Below are positions 22,558 through 33,974 of a stretch of 64,000 nucleotides of DNA, piece after piece. Position numbers and translations under genes: made by a program. Source of the stretch: Vesta saturnalis (taxonomy: Eukaryota; Arthropoda; Insecta; Coleoptera; Lampyridae); NCBI GenBank assembly GCA_036346205.1, contig JARFJB010001972.1, positions 457,001 through 521,000 of the forward strand, written 5' to 3'. The stretch's first letter is position 1, and every line of letters begins with the position of its first letter. The notes beneath the pieces are model-generated. The model made no database searches. It saw only the letters and a list, made by a program, of their open reading frames with translations, and was not told where the DNA came from.

Positions 22558-23200
22558 AATATTAGTAACAAATTCAAAACCCTTATTTAAACATTATTTA
22601 ACACTTTTAATTTTATAAATGAAAATAGAAAGTACAGTTAGTATTGTTAGATATATTAATTTTTATTTACATATTTTATATTATTAGTTCTTACTTCCAT
22701 TTTTTGTAGTAATAATACTAGTATATATGATTTCAAGGTGCACTAATAAAAAAAATAGCGTAAAGTATTCGTGGATAACTGGTCTTTAAAACACTTACTC
22801 AATTTCGCGCGTGTTTTAAAGACCTTTTTATCCACTTATACTTTAATGTACTATTTTGTACGAATAGAACATACATTTTTTCTCCAGCCACTTCTATCTT
22901 TATATTCAGTCATTTATTAGGAGTTCACTATTTTGGGAACCCCTTATAGTGAAATAATATTAATACTTATTTATGAATGAAACACGTTGTTTGTGATGAA
23001 CATTGCAAAAATTTTAAAATTGTATTTATTGAAGTAATGACATCCCATGAACATCATTAACAAGGAGTGGATATTTAGTGAAGGCCAAATTACTTTTTGT
23101 ATAGTTGCTATGGAGACATCGAAGAATCCCGAAATCATCCACTTTTGGTACGAAATACTGTCACAATATAGCGTCTTATTTAGGTGATTGGAGAAAAAAT
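22558..23200. other. AT-rich spacer with a hairpin
   Basis: No gene is recognised. The 115-codon frame at 22971-23318 (-) has no known domain, and its upstream half lies in the dispersed repeat that follows. Confidence 0.35.
22762..22844. repeat. hairpin with arms of about 33 bp
   Basis: The left arm 22762-22794 (with GGTCTTTAAAACAC) and right arm 22811-22844 (GTGTTTTAAAGACC) are inverted copies with a few mismatches and a 16-base loop. It could be a small MITE relic or a hairpin-RNA locus. Confidence 0.7.
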
Positions 23201-23204
23201 CATT

Positions 23205-24060
23205 AGATTTTTGAAGAAATTCAACGACGGAGGAGCTGTTTTTGATTTTTATTAAATATTTCTGAAACAGTTGTATATTTGAAAGATATAAAAATACAAA
23301 TATATAGACCTTAATCATATAGATTAATTATGTTCTATGCAATTTTTTTGATACGACGCGTAATTTAGCGGCAAGAAAATCCTACAGTAGAATATAAGCG
23401 TTAGAATAATGATTAATTTTATAAGAAAATGCGTAAACATATTTTTTAAGAAATATTAATTTTGTATCACTTTTCTTTATAAAATTTCTTAATATAAAGC
23501 GAAATAAGTGTAAAAATTAAGTAAATATGATTGAAATGCTCAAACTGTTTTATCGATATATTTATAGAAGCGAGTGGCCTTGAAATTCTAACAGCATATT
23601 TCAAGGATATAAAAATTCCTAGATACAAATCTTAAAGATATCGATTAATTACCTTCTATGCAATTTTTGATACGAGGCGTAATTTGTCGGCAAATAATTT
23701 CATAAAGTGGAATTTAAGTTTGTTCAACTTTTTTCAATACCTGAATAACGATTAATTTTATAAGAAAATGTGAAGATAATTTAATCTCACATAACTTTAA
23801 TACGAACCCAAACTGCACTAAAATCTAATTAAATAAAATGTGTAAACTGTATTATCGATAGTTTATAGTAGCGGGCGGCTTTAGAGTTTATTTTCAATCT
23901 AGCATTTTCGCCATGAAATTTAAGCGTTCATCTAACGTAAACTATTGGTTTTGTTTTCCCAATGTTGCCTATTTTCGTTATGAACGTATTCAATATCTGA
24001 TGTGGAACAACACATGACTTTACAACTTACAAAATTAATTTTGATAAGCATTTTTTAGGA
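23205..24060 (+). repeat. microsatellite-bearing repeat family: two tail copies
   Basis: Two diverged direct copies of the family tail lie at about 23228-23530 and 23575-23990. Shared landmarks are TTTTTATTAAATATTTCTGAAAC (first copy), AAAGATATAAAAAT..CC(A)TAGATA, GTTCTATGCAATTTTTT, GATACGACGCGTAATTTAGC and GAATTTAAG. The second copy ends with the CAATGTTGCCTATTTTCG block. A short inverted tail end (about 24020-24085) follows. No microsatellite is attached to these copies. Confidence 0.75.
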
Positions 24061-24077
24061 TAGTTATGCTACCTCTT

Positions 24078-24276
24078 TTTTACCTTCCAACCTACATAGC
24101 TACACATATATAGGTGTAGCAGGTTATGTAATAGACTTTTTTTGCATTGTCGGTTAATCGACTTATTAGCTCATTTTTCAACGTTTGACCAGTTTTCCCA
24201 AGATCGGCCATGATGATTTTGTGCGTTCGTGGGTGCGCGTGCGTGTGCCTGTGTGTGTGGGCGGTTGTGTGTGGGT

Positions 24277-24337
<61 letters not shown>

Positions 24338-24409
24338 ATGCGTGCGTGCGTGTGTGTGTGTGTGTGTGTGGGTGAGTGGGTGGGTGGGTGGGCGGGTGTG
24401 TGTGCGTGT
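24078..24409 (+). repeat. microsatellite-bearing repeat family: head copy with GT array
   Basis: The head begins TTTTTTACCTTCCAACCTAC and contains AATCGACTTATTAGCTCATTT and CAAGATCGGCCATGATG. It runs directly into a GT/GTGC array at about 24223-24409. The same head occurs inverted at 25299-25445 and directly at 36203-36305. Confidence 0.8.
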
Positions 24410-25445
24410 AACAATTTTTTTTAGAATAATTGTGTTTTATAATAAGTTTCTTACAAAAATAGGCAACATTATAACAACAACAAAAAATAATCTCTGTCAA
24501 ATAGACGTTTTAAACTTCATGTCAGATAAAGGTTAATAGAGTTAATTAATTTTTAATGCATTTTGACTTCGTATTAAAAGACTATAAAGACAAGTTATTT
24601 GAATTTAAATTAACCTCAAAAATACTCCTTCACATCTTTTTATAGATTTAAACGTTATTCAGATATTGAAAAAACTTAAATAAACACTTAAATTCCACCT
24701 TAGGATCTTTTTGCCGCCAAATTACGCCTCGCATCAAAAAATTGTACAGAAAGTAATTAATCTGTATAATTAGTATATATTGTACTGTATATTGGAATTT
24801 TTATATCTTTGAAAAATAAAGCTGTTTCAGAAATATTTGATAAAAACAAAAACAGCTCTTAATACATCCCGCTCTCCTACGCTGAATTTTTTACAAAATC
24901 TAATTAGCTCCAGGAGAAATGAAACCAAGCTTGAACACAAAATTTTAAATACGTACGTTATTTTGTTTTCCACGCACGCACGCGCACCCACGCCCACACA
25001 CACCCACACCAAAACTTACGCAAACACGCGCACGCGTCCGCACACACCCACCCATTCACACAGCCCCGTACGCACACGCCCAACACACACACACACACAA
25101 ACATACAAACACAAACACAAACATACAACCACAAACACAAACACAATCACAAACACAACCACAACCACAAACACAGACACAGACACAAACGCAAACGCAA
25201 ACGCAAACACAAACACAAACACAAACACAAACACAAGCACAAACACAAACACAAACACAAACACAAGCACAAACAGAAATACAAACACACACACCCCGCG
25301 CGTACATGACATCAGGCCGATCTTAGCGAAACATGGCCAAACGTTGTAAAATGAGCTAGTAACTCGATTTAGCAATAGTGAAAATAAAGTCGACTGTATA
25401 ACCTTCTATACCTACTTACATATGTAAGTTGAAAGGTAAAAGTAA
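24410..25445 (-). repeat. microsatellite-bearing repeat family: full copy, inverted
   Basis: Read on the minus strand it has the head 25299-25445 (TTTTACCTTTCAACTTAC, then the TAGCTCATTTTACAACGTTT and AAGATCGGCC landmarks), a GT-rich array at 24970-25298, then the family tail to about 24410 with TATCAAATATTTCTGAAACA, GATGCGAGGCGTAATTTGGC and GGTGGAATTTAAGTG. The array differs from the pure GT array of the neighbouring copy, being dominated by ACACAA units on the plus strand. Long frames in the array are compositional. Confidence 0.8.
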
Positions 25446-25640
25446 TTGAAGGATCTGACCCAGAGTTTTCCATTTGTAGAATTAAGCGACTAGTCATGAC
25501 CTGTAGTAGAACAATTTTGTAAATATTGATACAAATTGGTTCAACCTTAGAGATATTCGGATATACGTTTGAAATATAATAATTTGTTCATTTTACCACG
25601 CAAGAAGCTGGTACGAACCCGTTAGACTGTGCCAAAGGGG
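25446..25640. other. AT-rich spacer
   Basis: No feature is recognised. Confidence 0.3.
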
Positions 25641-26080
25641 CCTTCAGGGGGGGGGGGTGAACTAAGGCGATGGCCTTTCTTTCCACCTGGGTAAATAGAA
25701 GATGACGCTGGACTGTACAGCCCGTTGTAACAACGTCCTGGTTTGTGTATGCTTGTAGAAGATGACATCAGGCTTTACAGCCCGTCGTGACAACTTCTGA
25801 TTTGTGTACTGGAAATGTGAGATAACTTTTTTACGGTAGCGCGTCTCGCGGTTTTATAGAGGATCCGCGGTAGGCGGGGACGGCTTCCGTACAGGGATGC
25901 TAATGCGGTGATTGGTTGATATACTGGCGTGATCTCCACGTCGGAGGGGATAAAATAATTACTTGTTATGCAATCTTGTGTAATTTTATGTAATTTGGTT
26001 AACGCGGGATAATTAACTAATAATTCATTAGAAAAGTTTTGGTAAAGGCTGCTGGGTCTTTACTCTTTACCATATCTTCC
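25641..26080. other. GC-richer unclassified block with an internal duplication
   Basis: The block starts with a run of 11 G (about 25648-25658). It has two related units, TAGAAGATGAC..CT.GACTGTACAGCCCGTTGTAACAAC at about 25699-25740 and TAGAAGATGACATCAGGCTT with TACAGCCCGTCGTGACAAC at about 25758-25800. A stretch with GCGCGTCTCGCGG, TTTTATAGAGG and a CCAAT-like GATTGGTTGA follows. It codes for nothing obvious. A solo LTR or the promoter part of a retroelement is possible, but I could not find bounded ends. Confidence 0.35.
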
Positions 26081-26119
26081 TATAAAAACAATTGTAAAGT
26101 ATTTGTACAAAGTGCGAAT

Positions 26120-26121
<2 letters not shown>

Positions 26122-26173
<52 letters not shown>
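26122..26173. repeat. (TA)n microsatellite
   Basis: Uninterrupted TA dinucleotides for about 52 bases. Confidence 0.95.
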
Positions 26174-26176
<3 letters not shown>

Positions 26177-27307
26177 ATATATATAAACATAAATAAAATG
26201 TCGTATAAGAAATGATATACTCGGACAACCTGCTTCTACTTGATCATGTAGAGTATTAAATATTTAGCACTGGCAGTAGTAGTATGTCCCCTTACATGTT
26301 ACTAAAAGGTTGCTAAAATGTGATATTTAACCACATTTAAAAAAAATGTTATTGTATCTATTTCTCGGAAAAGAATTTTAAAACTCTTGTGCTGATAGTT
26401 TAATAGAACCAAATAAATATATCAGAAAGTCGTCCAAAGAAATAGACACAAGACAAACTGCAAGAAAATTTTACATTAGAAGAGAGTACGTCCAAATCCA
26501 TTGCTATAATTACATATTCAAACCAAAGATGTACTAAATTCAATACATTTCGCTAATAATACAACGGGATTAGATGTTTTGGGAGGCCTTAAAATTTATA
26601 AGTTTAAAAATGGATATACTATATCTTTAATTAATAAGGGATTTCGACCTTTAAAGTAAAATGTATAATCTGATTAACACTTTACTAAACCTGCATAATT
26701 ACCACTAAGATAAGATCCTTGATAAATAGCAGTATCGAATATATGCGAATGTAAGCATTAATGTTTAAGCTAACATTTTTTTAATACAAGAATGGTATAA
26801 GTTTATTTTTCCACAAAAAATTTAATTAAAATAATGAGTAATTAATTTACGATTTGTTCTGTTAATGTACATTTATATTATAACTTGATTGATACGAAAT
26901 TTTTGTATTGAGTTTGTTGCGTAATTGAAAAAGATATCTTTACTTTTAGTAATTTCACCTTGAACTTATCGCTTCCTTTTCTTTGCCTTTTCCCGTATCA
27001 TAAGTCATAAATGTCTCCTGAATCCATTTATTTATAAGATACTATATCTTTTAGTATGTTGCTAAATGTATATACTGCTAGACATCGGCTTGAAAAGGTC
27101 TAATACATAAACTTATTTTAGAGCGCCTAGACTATTGATTTTAGACAGAAAATATTTTATATTAAAGTCGCATCAATTAGCAATATCCCAAACTATGATA
27201 CAGTGCATTTCATTTAGTTTATACATCACATTCCGTGGTAAGTTTCACTAATCTTTGTACGAGTGTATCGTTTGTTTTAGAAAACTTTGGGAATAACAAT
27301 ATCCCGC
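26174..27307. other. AT-rich stretch; no recognisable gene
   Basis: No domain, tRNA or repeat was seen. Confidence 0.4.
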
Positions 27308-28060
27308 TAAACCTTGTTTGGGTGGGTAGGTGTTGGAAATGGGTGTGGAATACATTCCGTAAACCTTGTTTGGGTGGTGTAGGTGCTGTGGTCTGTGTGT
27401 GTCTGGTGTCTGGTGTGCTGGTTTCTGTGTGTCGGGTCTGGTGTGCTGTCGGTTTCTGTGTGTCTGGTGTCTGTGTGTCTTGTGCTGTGTGTCTGCGGTA
27501 CCTGCGTGTCTGCGTTCTGCGTGTTGCGGTGTCTGTGTGTCTGCGTGTCTGCGTGTCTGGTGTCTGCGTGCCTGGTGTCTGCGTGTCGCGTGTCTGTGTG
27601 TCTGTTGTCTGTGTGTCTGTGTGTCTGTGTGTCTGTGTGATCTGTGTGTCTGGTGTCCTTGTCTGTGTGTCGTATGTGTCTGTGTCTGTGTGTCTGTGTG
27701 TCTTGTGTGTCTGTGTGTCTGTTGTCTGTGTGTCTGTGTGTCTGCTGTGTCTGTGGTCTGTGGTTTTTGTCTGTGTGTTTGTGTCTGTGTGTCTGTGTCT
27801 GTGTTCTGTGTGTCTGTGTGTCTGTGTGTCTGTCTGTGTCTGTGTGTCTGGTCTGTCTGTGTCTGTATGTCTGGTGTCTGTGTGTCTGTTCTGTGTGTCT
27901 GTGTGTCTGTGTGTGTCTGTGTGTCTGTGTGTCTGTGTGTTCTGTGTGTCTGTGTGTCTGTGTGTCTGTGTCTGTGTCTGTGTGTTCTGTGTGTCTGTGT
28001 GTCTGTGTGTCTGTGTCTGTGTCTGTGTGTTGGTCTGTGTGTCTGTGTCTGTGTGTCTGT

Positions 28061-28114
<54 letters not shown>

Positions 28115-28227
28115 GTGCGTGTGTGTGTGTGTGCGTGTGCTGTGTGTGCGTAACTGAGTGTGGGTGCTGTGCTTGTATGCGTGTGTACATTTGTGCGTGT
28201 GTACATGAGTGATAGTGTGTGTATGTA

Positions 28228-28285
<58 letters not shown>

Positions 28286-28492
28286 CGTGAGTTTGTGTGT
28301 GTGTGTGCATGAAGGACGTGTGTCTGCTTCTGCGTGTGACCTTGCGTGTGTCTGTGTGTGCGTTTGTGTGTTTGTATGGGTGTGTGCGTGCGTGATTGAC
28401 TGAGTGTGTGTGTGTGTTGCATGAGTGCGCGTGTACGTGTGTGTGCGTGTGCGTGCGTGTGTGTGTGTGTGTAGGGTTGTATGGAAATGTGG
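27308..28492 (+). repeat. 1.1-kb TCTGTGTG / GT array with tail of the repeat family
   Basis: After a 50-bp direct duplication (TAAACCTTGTTTGGGTGG at about 27308 and 27360) comes about 1.1 kb of TCTGTGTG-type units that become pure (GT)n near 28070-28120 and 28225-28280. The unit changes gradually from mixed (CTGGTGTCTG) at the left to regular TCTGTGTG and GT at the right. Several long open frames on both strands here are a consequence of the repeat and should not be taken as genes. The array leads into a family tail at 28500. Confidence 0.9.
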
Positions 28493-28499
28493 GTGTGCG

Positions 28500-28830
28500 G
28501 ACGTATATATAGTGCTTAATATATGGACCTCAGTTATAAAAATTAACTATGTTGCATGCAAATGTTTGATACGTCGCATGGTTTAGAGACAAAAGAGTCT
28601 TAAAAATTAAAAGTTCTTAGAATGTAAGTGTTAGTCTATTTTTTTTTTAGAACGTGAATTATTAATTTTATAAAAAATGTGTAGACATAAGTTTTATAGA
28701 AAATTTAATATTACATAATCTTTCTTTTTAAGGTTTTTTAATATAAAGCGAAATAAGAGTAAAAATTTTATAAATATGATTTTTGTTTTTGTTTTTACAA
28801 TGTTTCCTAATGAACTTATTATAAAAGAGA
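28500..28830 (+). repeat. microsatellite-bearing repeat family: tail next to the 27.4-28.5 kb array
   Basis: Landmarks in order are ATATGGACCTCAGTTATAAA, TGTTGCATGCAAATGTTTGATACG, AGAATGTAAGTGTTAG, AATATAAAGCGAAATAAGAG and TTTTTACAATGTTTCCTAATG. They match the tail copies at 23.2, 24.4-24.9 (inverted) and 36.5 kb. No head was found upstream of the array. Confidence 0.7.
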
Positions 28831-29059
28831 ATGTATAATCTGCAGTTTTCTTGTCAAACTTAAATCGTTTTGCTAACGAAAAACGCATTAGTTCAACATT
28901 TAAACACCTTACACCTTAATGAAACTGGTTTCCGTCTATGCCAAGGTTTATGCGGTGTTCTATCTTTAATAGCTGTTGCTTAGTAGTATGATTTCAATTC
29001 GAAGTGAACTTCAACCAGTAATGTAAAAAATATTTTGGAAGCTTTCATTAAATACGTAG

Positions 29060-29365
29060 TTGACGCGTGAGTCAAATCATCTACAAATGTACAAAATCTT
29101 ATTCCATTAAATGCATTTCATCAGCAATACCAAGTATTTCTCCATTCATTTCGATTCATGCTTTTCCCTTTTCAAAGACTACTCTGCCGCTAGGTCTTCT
29201 GATACGACTTCCCGACAACAAATTATTCTTTATACCAGGTACACATAAACAATCATTCACTATCCTGAGTTCCTCCTGCCCACAGACAAAGGTCAAGTTT
29301 TGTTTGGATATAATTAACATTTTTTTTCTCAGTCTTCGAAAACAACGACTAAAAAAGTTAAACAC
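29060..29365 (-). pseudogene. Ty1/copia polyprotein fragment
   Basis: The minus-strand frame reads LRIVNDCLCVPGIKNNLLSG and RVVFEKGKA, matching the copia block VLYVPxLKxNLLSVSxL....VVFEKG between protease and integrase, and after a stop NGEILGIADE. It is only about 100 codons long, with stops, and no RT, integrase or LTR was found nearby. Confidence 0.7.
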
Positions 29366-29779
29366 TTTATTTTAATTCAAAATTACTCAAAATCTAGCAA
29401 CTTCTTGACGTTTTAGGTGAGTGTAAGAGGATTATAACAAAAATTATCCTAAAATGTATTATTATACACTGTTATTAACAAATCTCAAAATTTTTCTCGA
29501 GTATCTGAGTAAGTATCTACCTCACTCAACTAAAAAATGAATATATTGGTTAACACAAAAGTCAACTACGATGACTATAACTTGTAATTGTTGCTACAAA
29601 AATCGTATGTTTTGCAACTCAACCAAAGCACATTTAGACATATTTTTGAAAAGACCATACTTGATCTGTCGTTTTGTATTTTTAAAACCAAATTCCAGGC
29701 GAGACTCATTAATATACAATTTTTAGCACGACTAAAAATTTATTTATAGTATACATATAACATTAATAGCAAGGTAAAA

Positions 29780-29783
<4 letters not shown>
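29366..29783. other. AT-rich spacer
   Basis: No feature is recognised. Confidence 0.3.

Positions 29784-29852
<69 letters not shown>
29784..29852. repeat. (TA)n microsatellite
   Basis: About 69 bases of TA directly abut the left end of the DD41D element at 29853. Confidence 0.95.
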
Positions 29853-29855
<3 letters not shown>

Positions 29856-31639
29856 GGTGTATTTTAAAATCACCGACAAACGAAAACTAGAGATTCTATG
29901 ATTCAAAATAAGACAAAAATTATCATAAACGCTTTTCCGAAAATACTTCCTAACCGAGATACAGTTTCCTCAAAAACTACTGAGATTTGGTACACCTAAA
30001 TGTCTAATTAAGTACAATTAATCAGGTGAGTTTGAGTCAACTGGCTCCATCCAGTGGCGTAGAATATGTTAAGTTAATCACTTTAAGTAAAAAAAAAACG
30101 CACGTCCCTGCTTTTTTTGAAGAAATATTTTTTTGTTAAATTCAACATTTAATTCTACAAATAAAATCATACTTAGTATTTTTTCGATTCGGCACCCGTT
30201 TTTGAAATATTTTGCATTAACATAAACGGACGAATGCTCGTGTACCAGTTGAAACTGAGGAACAAATTTTAGATAGAGTTTATGAAAATTCATCAATAAG
30301 TACGCGTGAGTTAGGTTTAGAATTTGGTGTGTCGCATAGCAAGTCTTGGACAGTTGACGAGAACAAAATTGGCATCCCTTTCACCTACAAAAAGTGTATG
30401 CATTATTGCCTGCTGACCATCCTCGTCGAATGAATTTTTGCGAATGGTTTTAAATAAAAATGCTGAAGATGTACAATTTGTTAGAAACTTATTGACCACT
30501 GATGAGTGTATTTTTTCCCCAAATGGAATAATTGACTTGCATAATTCCCACAAATAGTTAGATGAAAATCAGCATCCAACTGTAGTTACACTGACCAACA
30601 TAGATTTAGCGAAAATATTTGGATAGGTATACTAGACGATCACCTAATCTGACCTATCCGTTTTCGCCAAAGACTTACTGGCGAATTCTATTTAAATTTT
30701 TTGAGAGAAGATTTGCCAGAATTGTTTGACGACGTACCCTTAGGTGTTAGAATGAACATGGATTTCATGCATGATGGTGCACCACCACATTCTACACGAA
30801 ACATCAGAGAATTTTTAAATGCATGGTTCCCTGGACGCTGGATTGGACGAGGAAGTGAAGTACCGTGGCCGGCACGATCGCCAGATTTAAACCCATTGCA
30901 TTTTTTTGTGTGAGGGTATCTGAAAACTCGTATCTATTTTGTTCAAATTGATAATCGAGAGCAACTTTGGAATCGCATACAGATGGCATGCGATGAGATT
31001 AGGGCTATGCCACAAATTTTTCTGCGTGTTAGGTTTCATTTGCTAAGAAGAATACAAGCATGCATTCAAAAGGAAGAAGGACATATTGAACAATATGTAT
31101 AAAAATAATTATTATTTTGTTTTTGATTCCTTCAATATCTCTTTAATAATGTACCTAATAGTTAACTGCGTTATTTTTTTGTAAAATAAAACAAATTTTG
31201 ATTTTTATTGAATAATGTGGTCGTTTATGTTAATGCAAAATATTTCAAAAACGGGGTGCCGAATCGAAAAAATACTAAGTATGATTTTATTTTATTTGAA
31301 TCTATCAAAAACATATTTCTTCAAAAAAACCAGAGGCGTGCGTTTTTTTTTTACTTAAACTGAATTACTTAGTAATATTCCACGCCACTAGATGGAGTCA
31401 GTTGACACAAACTCACCTGATTAATTGTATTTAATTAAACATTTAGGTGTAGCAAATCTCAGTGTAATACTTTTTGTAGTTTTTGAGGAATCTTAAAAAA
31501 CCTTAAAAAAGGTATTTTTTAATCAACCTGTATCTCGGTTAGGAAACATTTTCGGAAAAGCGTTTATGATCCTTTTTGTCTTATTTTGAATCATAGAATC
31601 TCCAGTTTTCGTTTGTCGGTGATTTTAAAATACACCCTG
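29853..31639 (+). mobile_element. DD41D-type Tc1/mariner element with about 400-bp TIRs
   Basis: The left end CAGGGTGTATTTTAAAATCA and its complement at 31639 are flanked by TA on both sides. The inverted repeats run to about 30233 and from about 31216, with small indels (for example GAAACTGTATCTCGG on the minus strand against CAACCTGTATCTCGG). Two (TA)n arrays touch its ends. The interior carries a transposase relic. Confidence 0.9.
30235..31102 (+). pseudogene. DD41D-type transposase, many frameshifts and stops
   Basis: It starts inside the first DNA-binding region (RTNARVPVETEEQILDRVYE), followed by a helix-turn-helix (ISTRELGLEFGVSHSK). Core blocks are LLTTDECIFSPNGI (first D), FMHDGAPPHSTRNIREFL (second D) and GRWIGRGSEVPWPARSPDL followed by NPLHFF, where the third catalytic D has become H at the 41-residue spacing. 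The C-terminus ends GHIEQYV at the TAA 31100-31102. At least four frame disruptions make it dead. Confidence 0.85.

Positions 31640-31640
<1 letters not shown>

Positions 31641-31679
<39 letters not shown>
31641..31679. repeat. (TA)n microsatellite between two mariner-like elements
   Basis: About 39 bases of TA separate the right end of one DD41D element from the left end of the next. Confidence 0.95.
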
Positions 31680-31682
<3 letters not shown>

Positions 31683-33018
31683 GGTGTTCTAAAAGTCCAT
31701 CAGGAAACTCCGGGAGGAGATGTAACGAGCTAAAATAATAGCAGTTTGTAAGGAAATTTTTTTTCGGATTGTCATTTGTTTGCAAGTTACGGCTTGTCAA
31801 AGGCCGATTTTTTAAAATTTTCTTCTTTAGTTTGGAATATTCTTCACGAGCAACTTCTTTACCCATTCCATGTGCAAAAGGTACAAACACTTTATCATGA
31901 AGATCCTTTGTGTCGTTTGCAGCTCTGTAATAGCATTATGGAAAAATATGACGAAGATAATGTATTTATTAATAACATTTTGTTTACTGACGAAGCCGGC
32001 TTTACAAGAGATGGTATTACAAACTATCATAATACTCATCGATGGTCTGATGAGAATCCACATGCATATCAGGAAACAAAACATCAACGAAGATATTCTC
32101 TTAATGTATGGGCTGGAATCGTAGAAGATCAATTACTGGGTCCTTACTTTTTTAATGGAGTGTTAAATGGAGATAGTTATTTGGAATTTTTTCGAAACGA
32201 TCTTCCAGATTTAATTGAAGATGTTCCTCTAAGAACAAGAGCAAATATATGGCTTCTATAAGATGGCGCCCCTCCACATTTTAGTTTGGCTGTTCGTAGA
32301 TATTTAGGTAAGGTATTTCATAATCGTTGGATCGGAAGAGGTGGACCAATAGTTTGGGCACTGCGATCGCCAGATCTTAATCCAATGGATTTTTTTCTTT
32401 GGGGGCATTTAAAGTCCATAGTTTATAAAACGCCTGTTAATGACGTCAATGATCTGCGACAAAGGATTATTGGTGGGTGTGAAACAATATCGGTGTTTTT
32501 AATCGTGTCAGACGATCATTTCTAAAACGTGTTAGAAAATGTATAGAGGTGAATGGAGGTCATTACGAACATTTGTTATGATAAACTTGTAAATTGTTAC
32601 TTACTCTTTGTAACTTTAATTCAATATACAATAGTTTTAGAAATGTTAGTAACTTGTAATCCTTATGTTATGTGTGTAGTATTTTCTCTTGTATTGGTGT
32701 TTATGTATTTATATTTGGTTTTTTTTTTCAGTTTGTCCTGTAATTGGTACTTGTTTCTGTTGGACAAATAAAATGTATTATTATTATTATTATTATAAAA
32801 TAGGACAATATGTCATACTTTGTTCGTGTAATTCCACTATCTAACACTATCTTTTTATAAAACCAGAATCGTTAATAAATAAAATAAAAAATGGTCTTTG
32901 ACAAGCCGTAACTTGCAAACAAATGACAATCCGAAAAAAAATTTCCTTACAAACTGCTATTATTTTAGCTCGTAGAATCTCCTCCTGGAGTTTCCTGATG
33001 CATTTTTAGAACACCCTG
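31680..33018 (+). mobile_element. DD41D-type Tc1/mariner element with about 130-bp TIRs
   Basis: The left end CAGGGTGTTCTAAAAGTCCA at 31680 and its complement ending at 33018 are flanked by TA at 31678-31679 and 33019-33020. The repeats extend to about 31810 and from about 32888 with high identity (for example TTGTCATTTGTTTGCAAGTT). This is the least diverged TIR pair of the group. Confidence 0.92.
31776..32581 (+). pseudogene. DD41D-type transposase lacking the DNA-binding domain
   Basis: The frame begins within the left TIR, and transposase similarity starts at about residue 19 (VWNILHEQLLYPFHVQKVQ), just after the helix-turn-helix region, which has been deleted. First D: NILFTDEAGFTRDG. 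Second D: DGAPPHFSLAVRRYL, after an in-frame TAA at 32259-32261. Third D: SPDLNPMDFFLWGHL. I count 41 residues between the second and third D. The C-terminus ends GGHYEHLL at 32579-32581 after one frameshift near 32495. Without its N-terminal domain it cannot bind TIRs, although the catalytic residues remain. Confidence 0.88.
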
Positions 33019-33974
33019 TATATATGCAGGGTGAGTCAGTTTTTTGTAGACAAACTTTAACAGGAGATAGAACACATGTTTCTAAAAAGAAAAGTTCCTA
33101 TAAACATATGTCATAGAAGGCTTCGTTTCCGAGATACAGGGTGTTGAATATAATTTTTTTTTCTCAAATTTTCATTATCTCATAAACGAATGCTTAGATT
33201 TTTTTCATGTTGGGGGGATAATGTCTATTAATTAAGTGGCATAAAACAAGCGATAAGAATGTTCACAAACTTGCACAGTGGCGGAGTGGAGGGGGTGCTC
33301 AACCCCTTTCATAAACAGAACTTCTACGCCAATGACTATTTTTTAAAAAAACTGTTATTTTCATTATCTACATACAGTTTAACAAAAATAATACCTTCTT
33401 CTGTTTCGAAATTCCTGTGCGTTTCCGAGTTATTTTGATTTTTAGTGTTTGATATGGTACTAAGTTAAGTAATGTGCTTTATGTGAATAATTGAATATAA
33501 AGTTTTTAATAAAAAAGATATAATAAAACATTTAGAGCCATTTTAGTACCTAAAGATCGTTTCTTTAAAATTTCAAATACATTTTCATTTATAAATAGGT
33601 AGGTTATCGGTTTTTTTTAGTATCCATTGTTATTATCCTCGTCTAAAAAGAAATGCATAATTATTATTGTTATGCGGTCAATACTTTCTGTGTAATTATG
33701 TATGTATCAATTTCGCCATAAACATGTATGTAGTTTTTAAGTGAGATTCTAATAAGTTATAGACCGCTGCTCACTTGCTCTCATTAAAGAGCCGCCACTG
33801 TATCAAGCCATACTCAAATACAAGACTTTTGTAAATTGAAATCTGTTTAGTACACTAATTTTAACAATCCTTATTTATTATTGTAACAATACTTAATTAA
33901 TAATTGTGAAATTAATATGAATTCTTAGCAATAACGATTTATAAATAAATAACAATAACACTAGTATAATAAAA

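Noticed and set aside
24171..25375. Long frames of alternating Cys/Val or His/Thr on both strands
   Set aside because: They are translations of GT/CA microsatellites; opposite strands and all frames are open.
27219..28422. Frames of 250-370 codons, the longest in the window
   Set aside because: They come from the TCTGTGTG array. No stop can arise in such a repeat, and there is no complexity or domain.
29067..29375. Plus-strand 102-codon frame
   Set aside because: It is the shadow of the minus-strand copia fragment, which has a recognisable motif.
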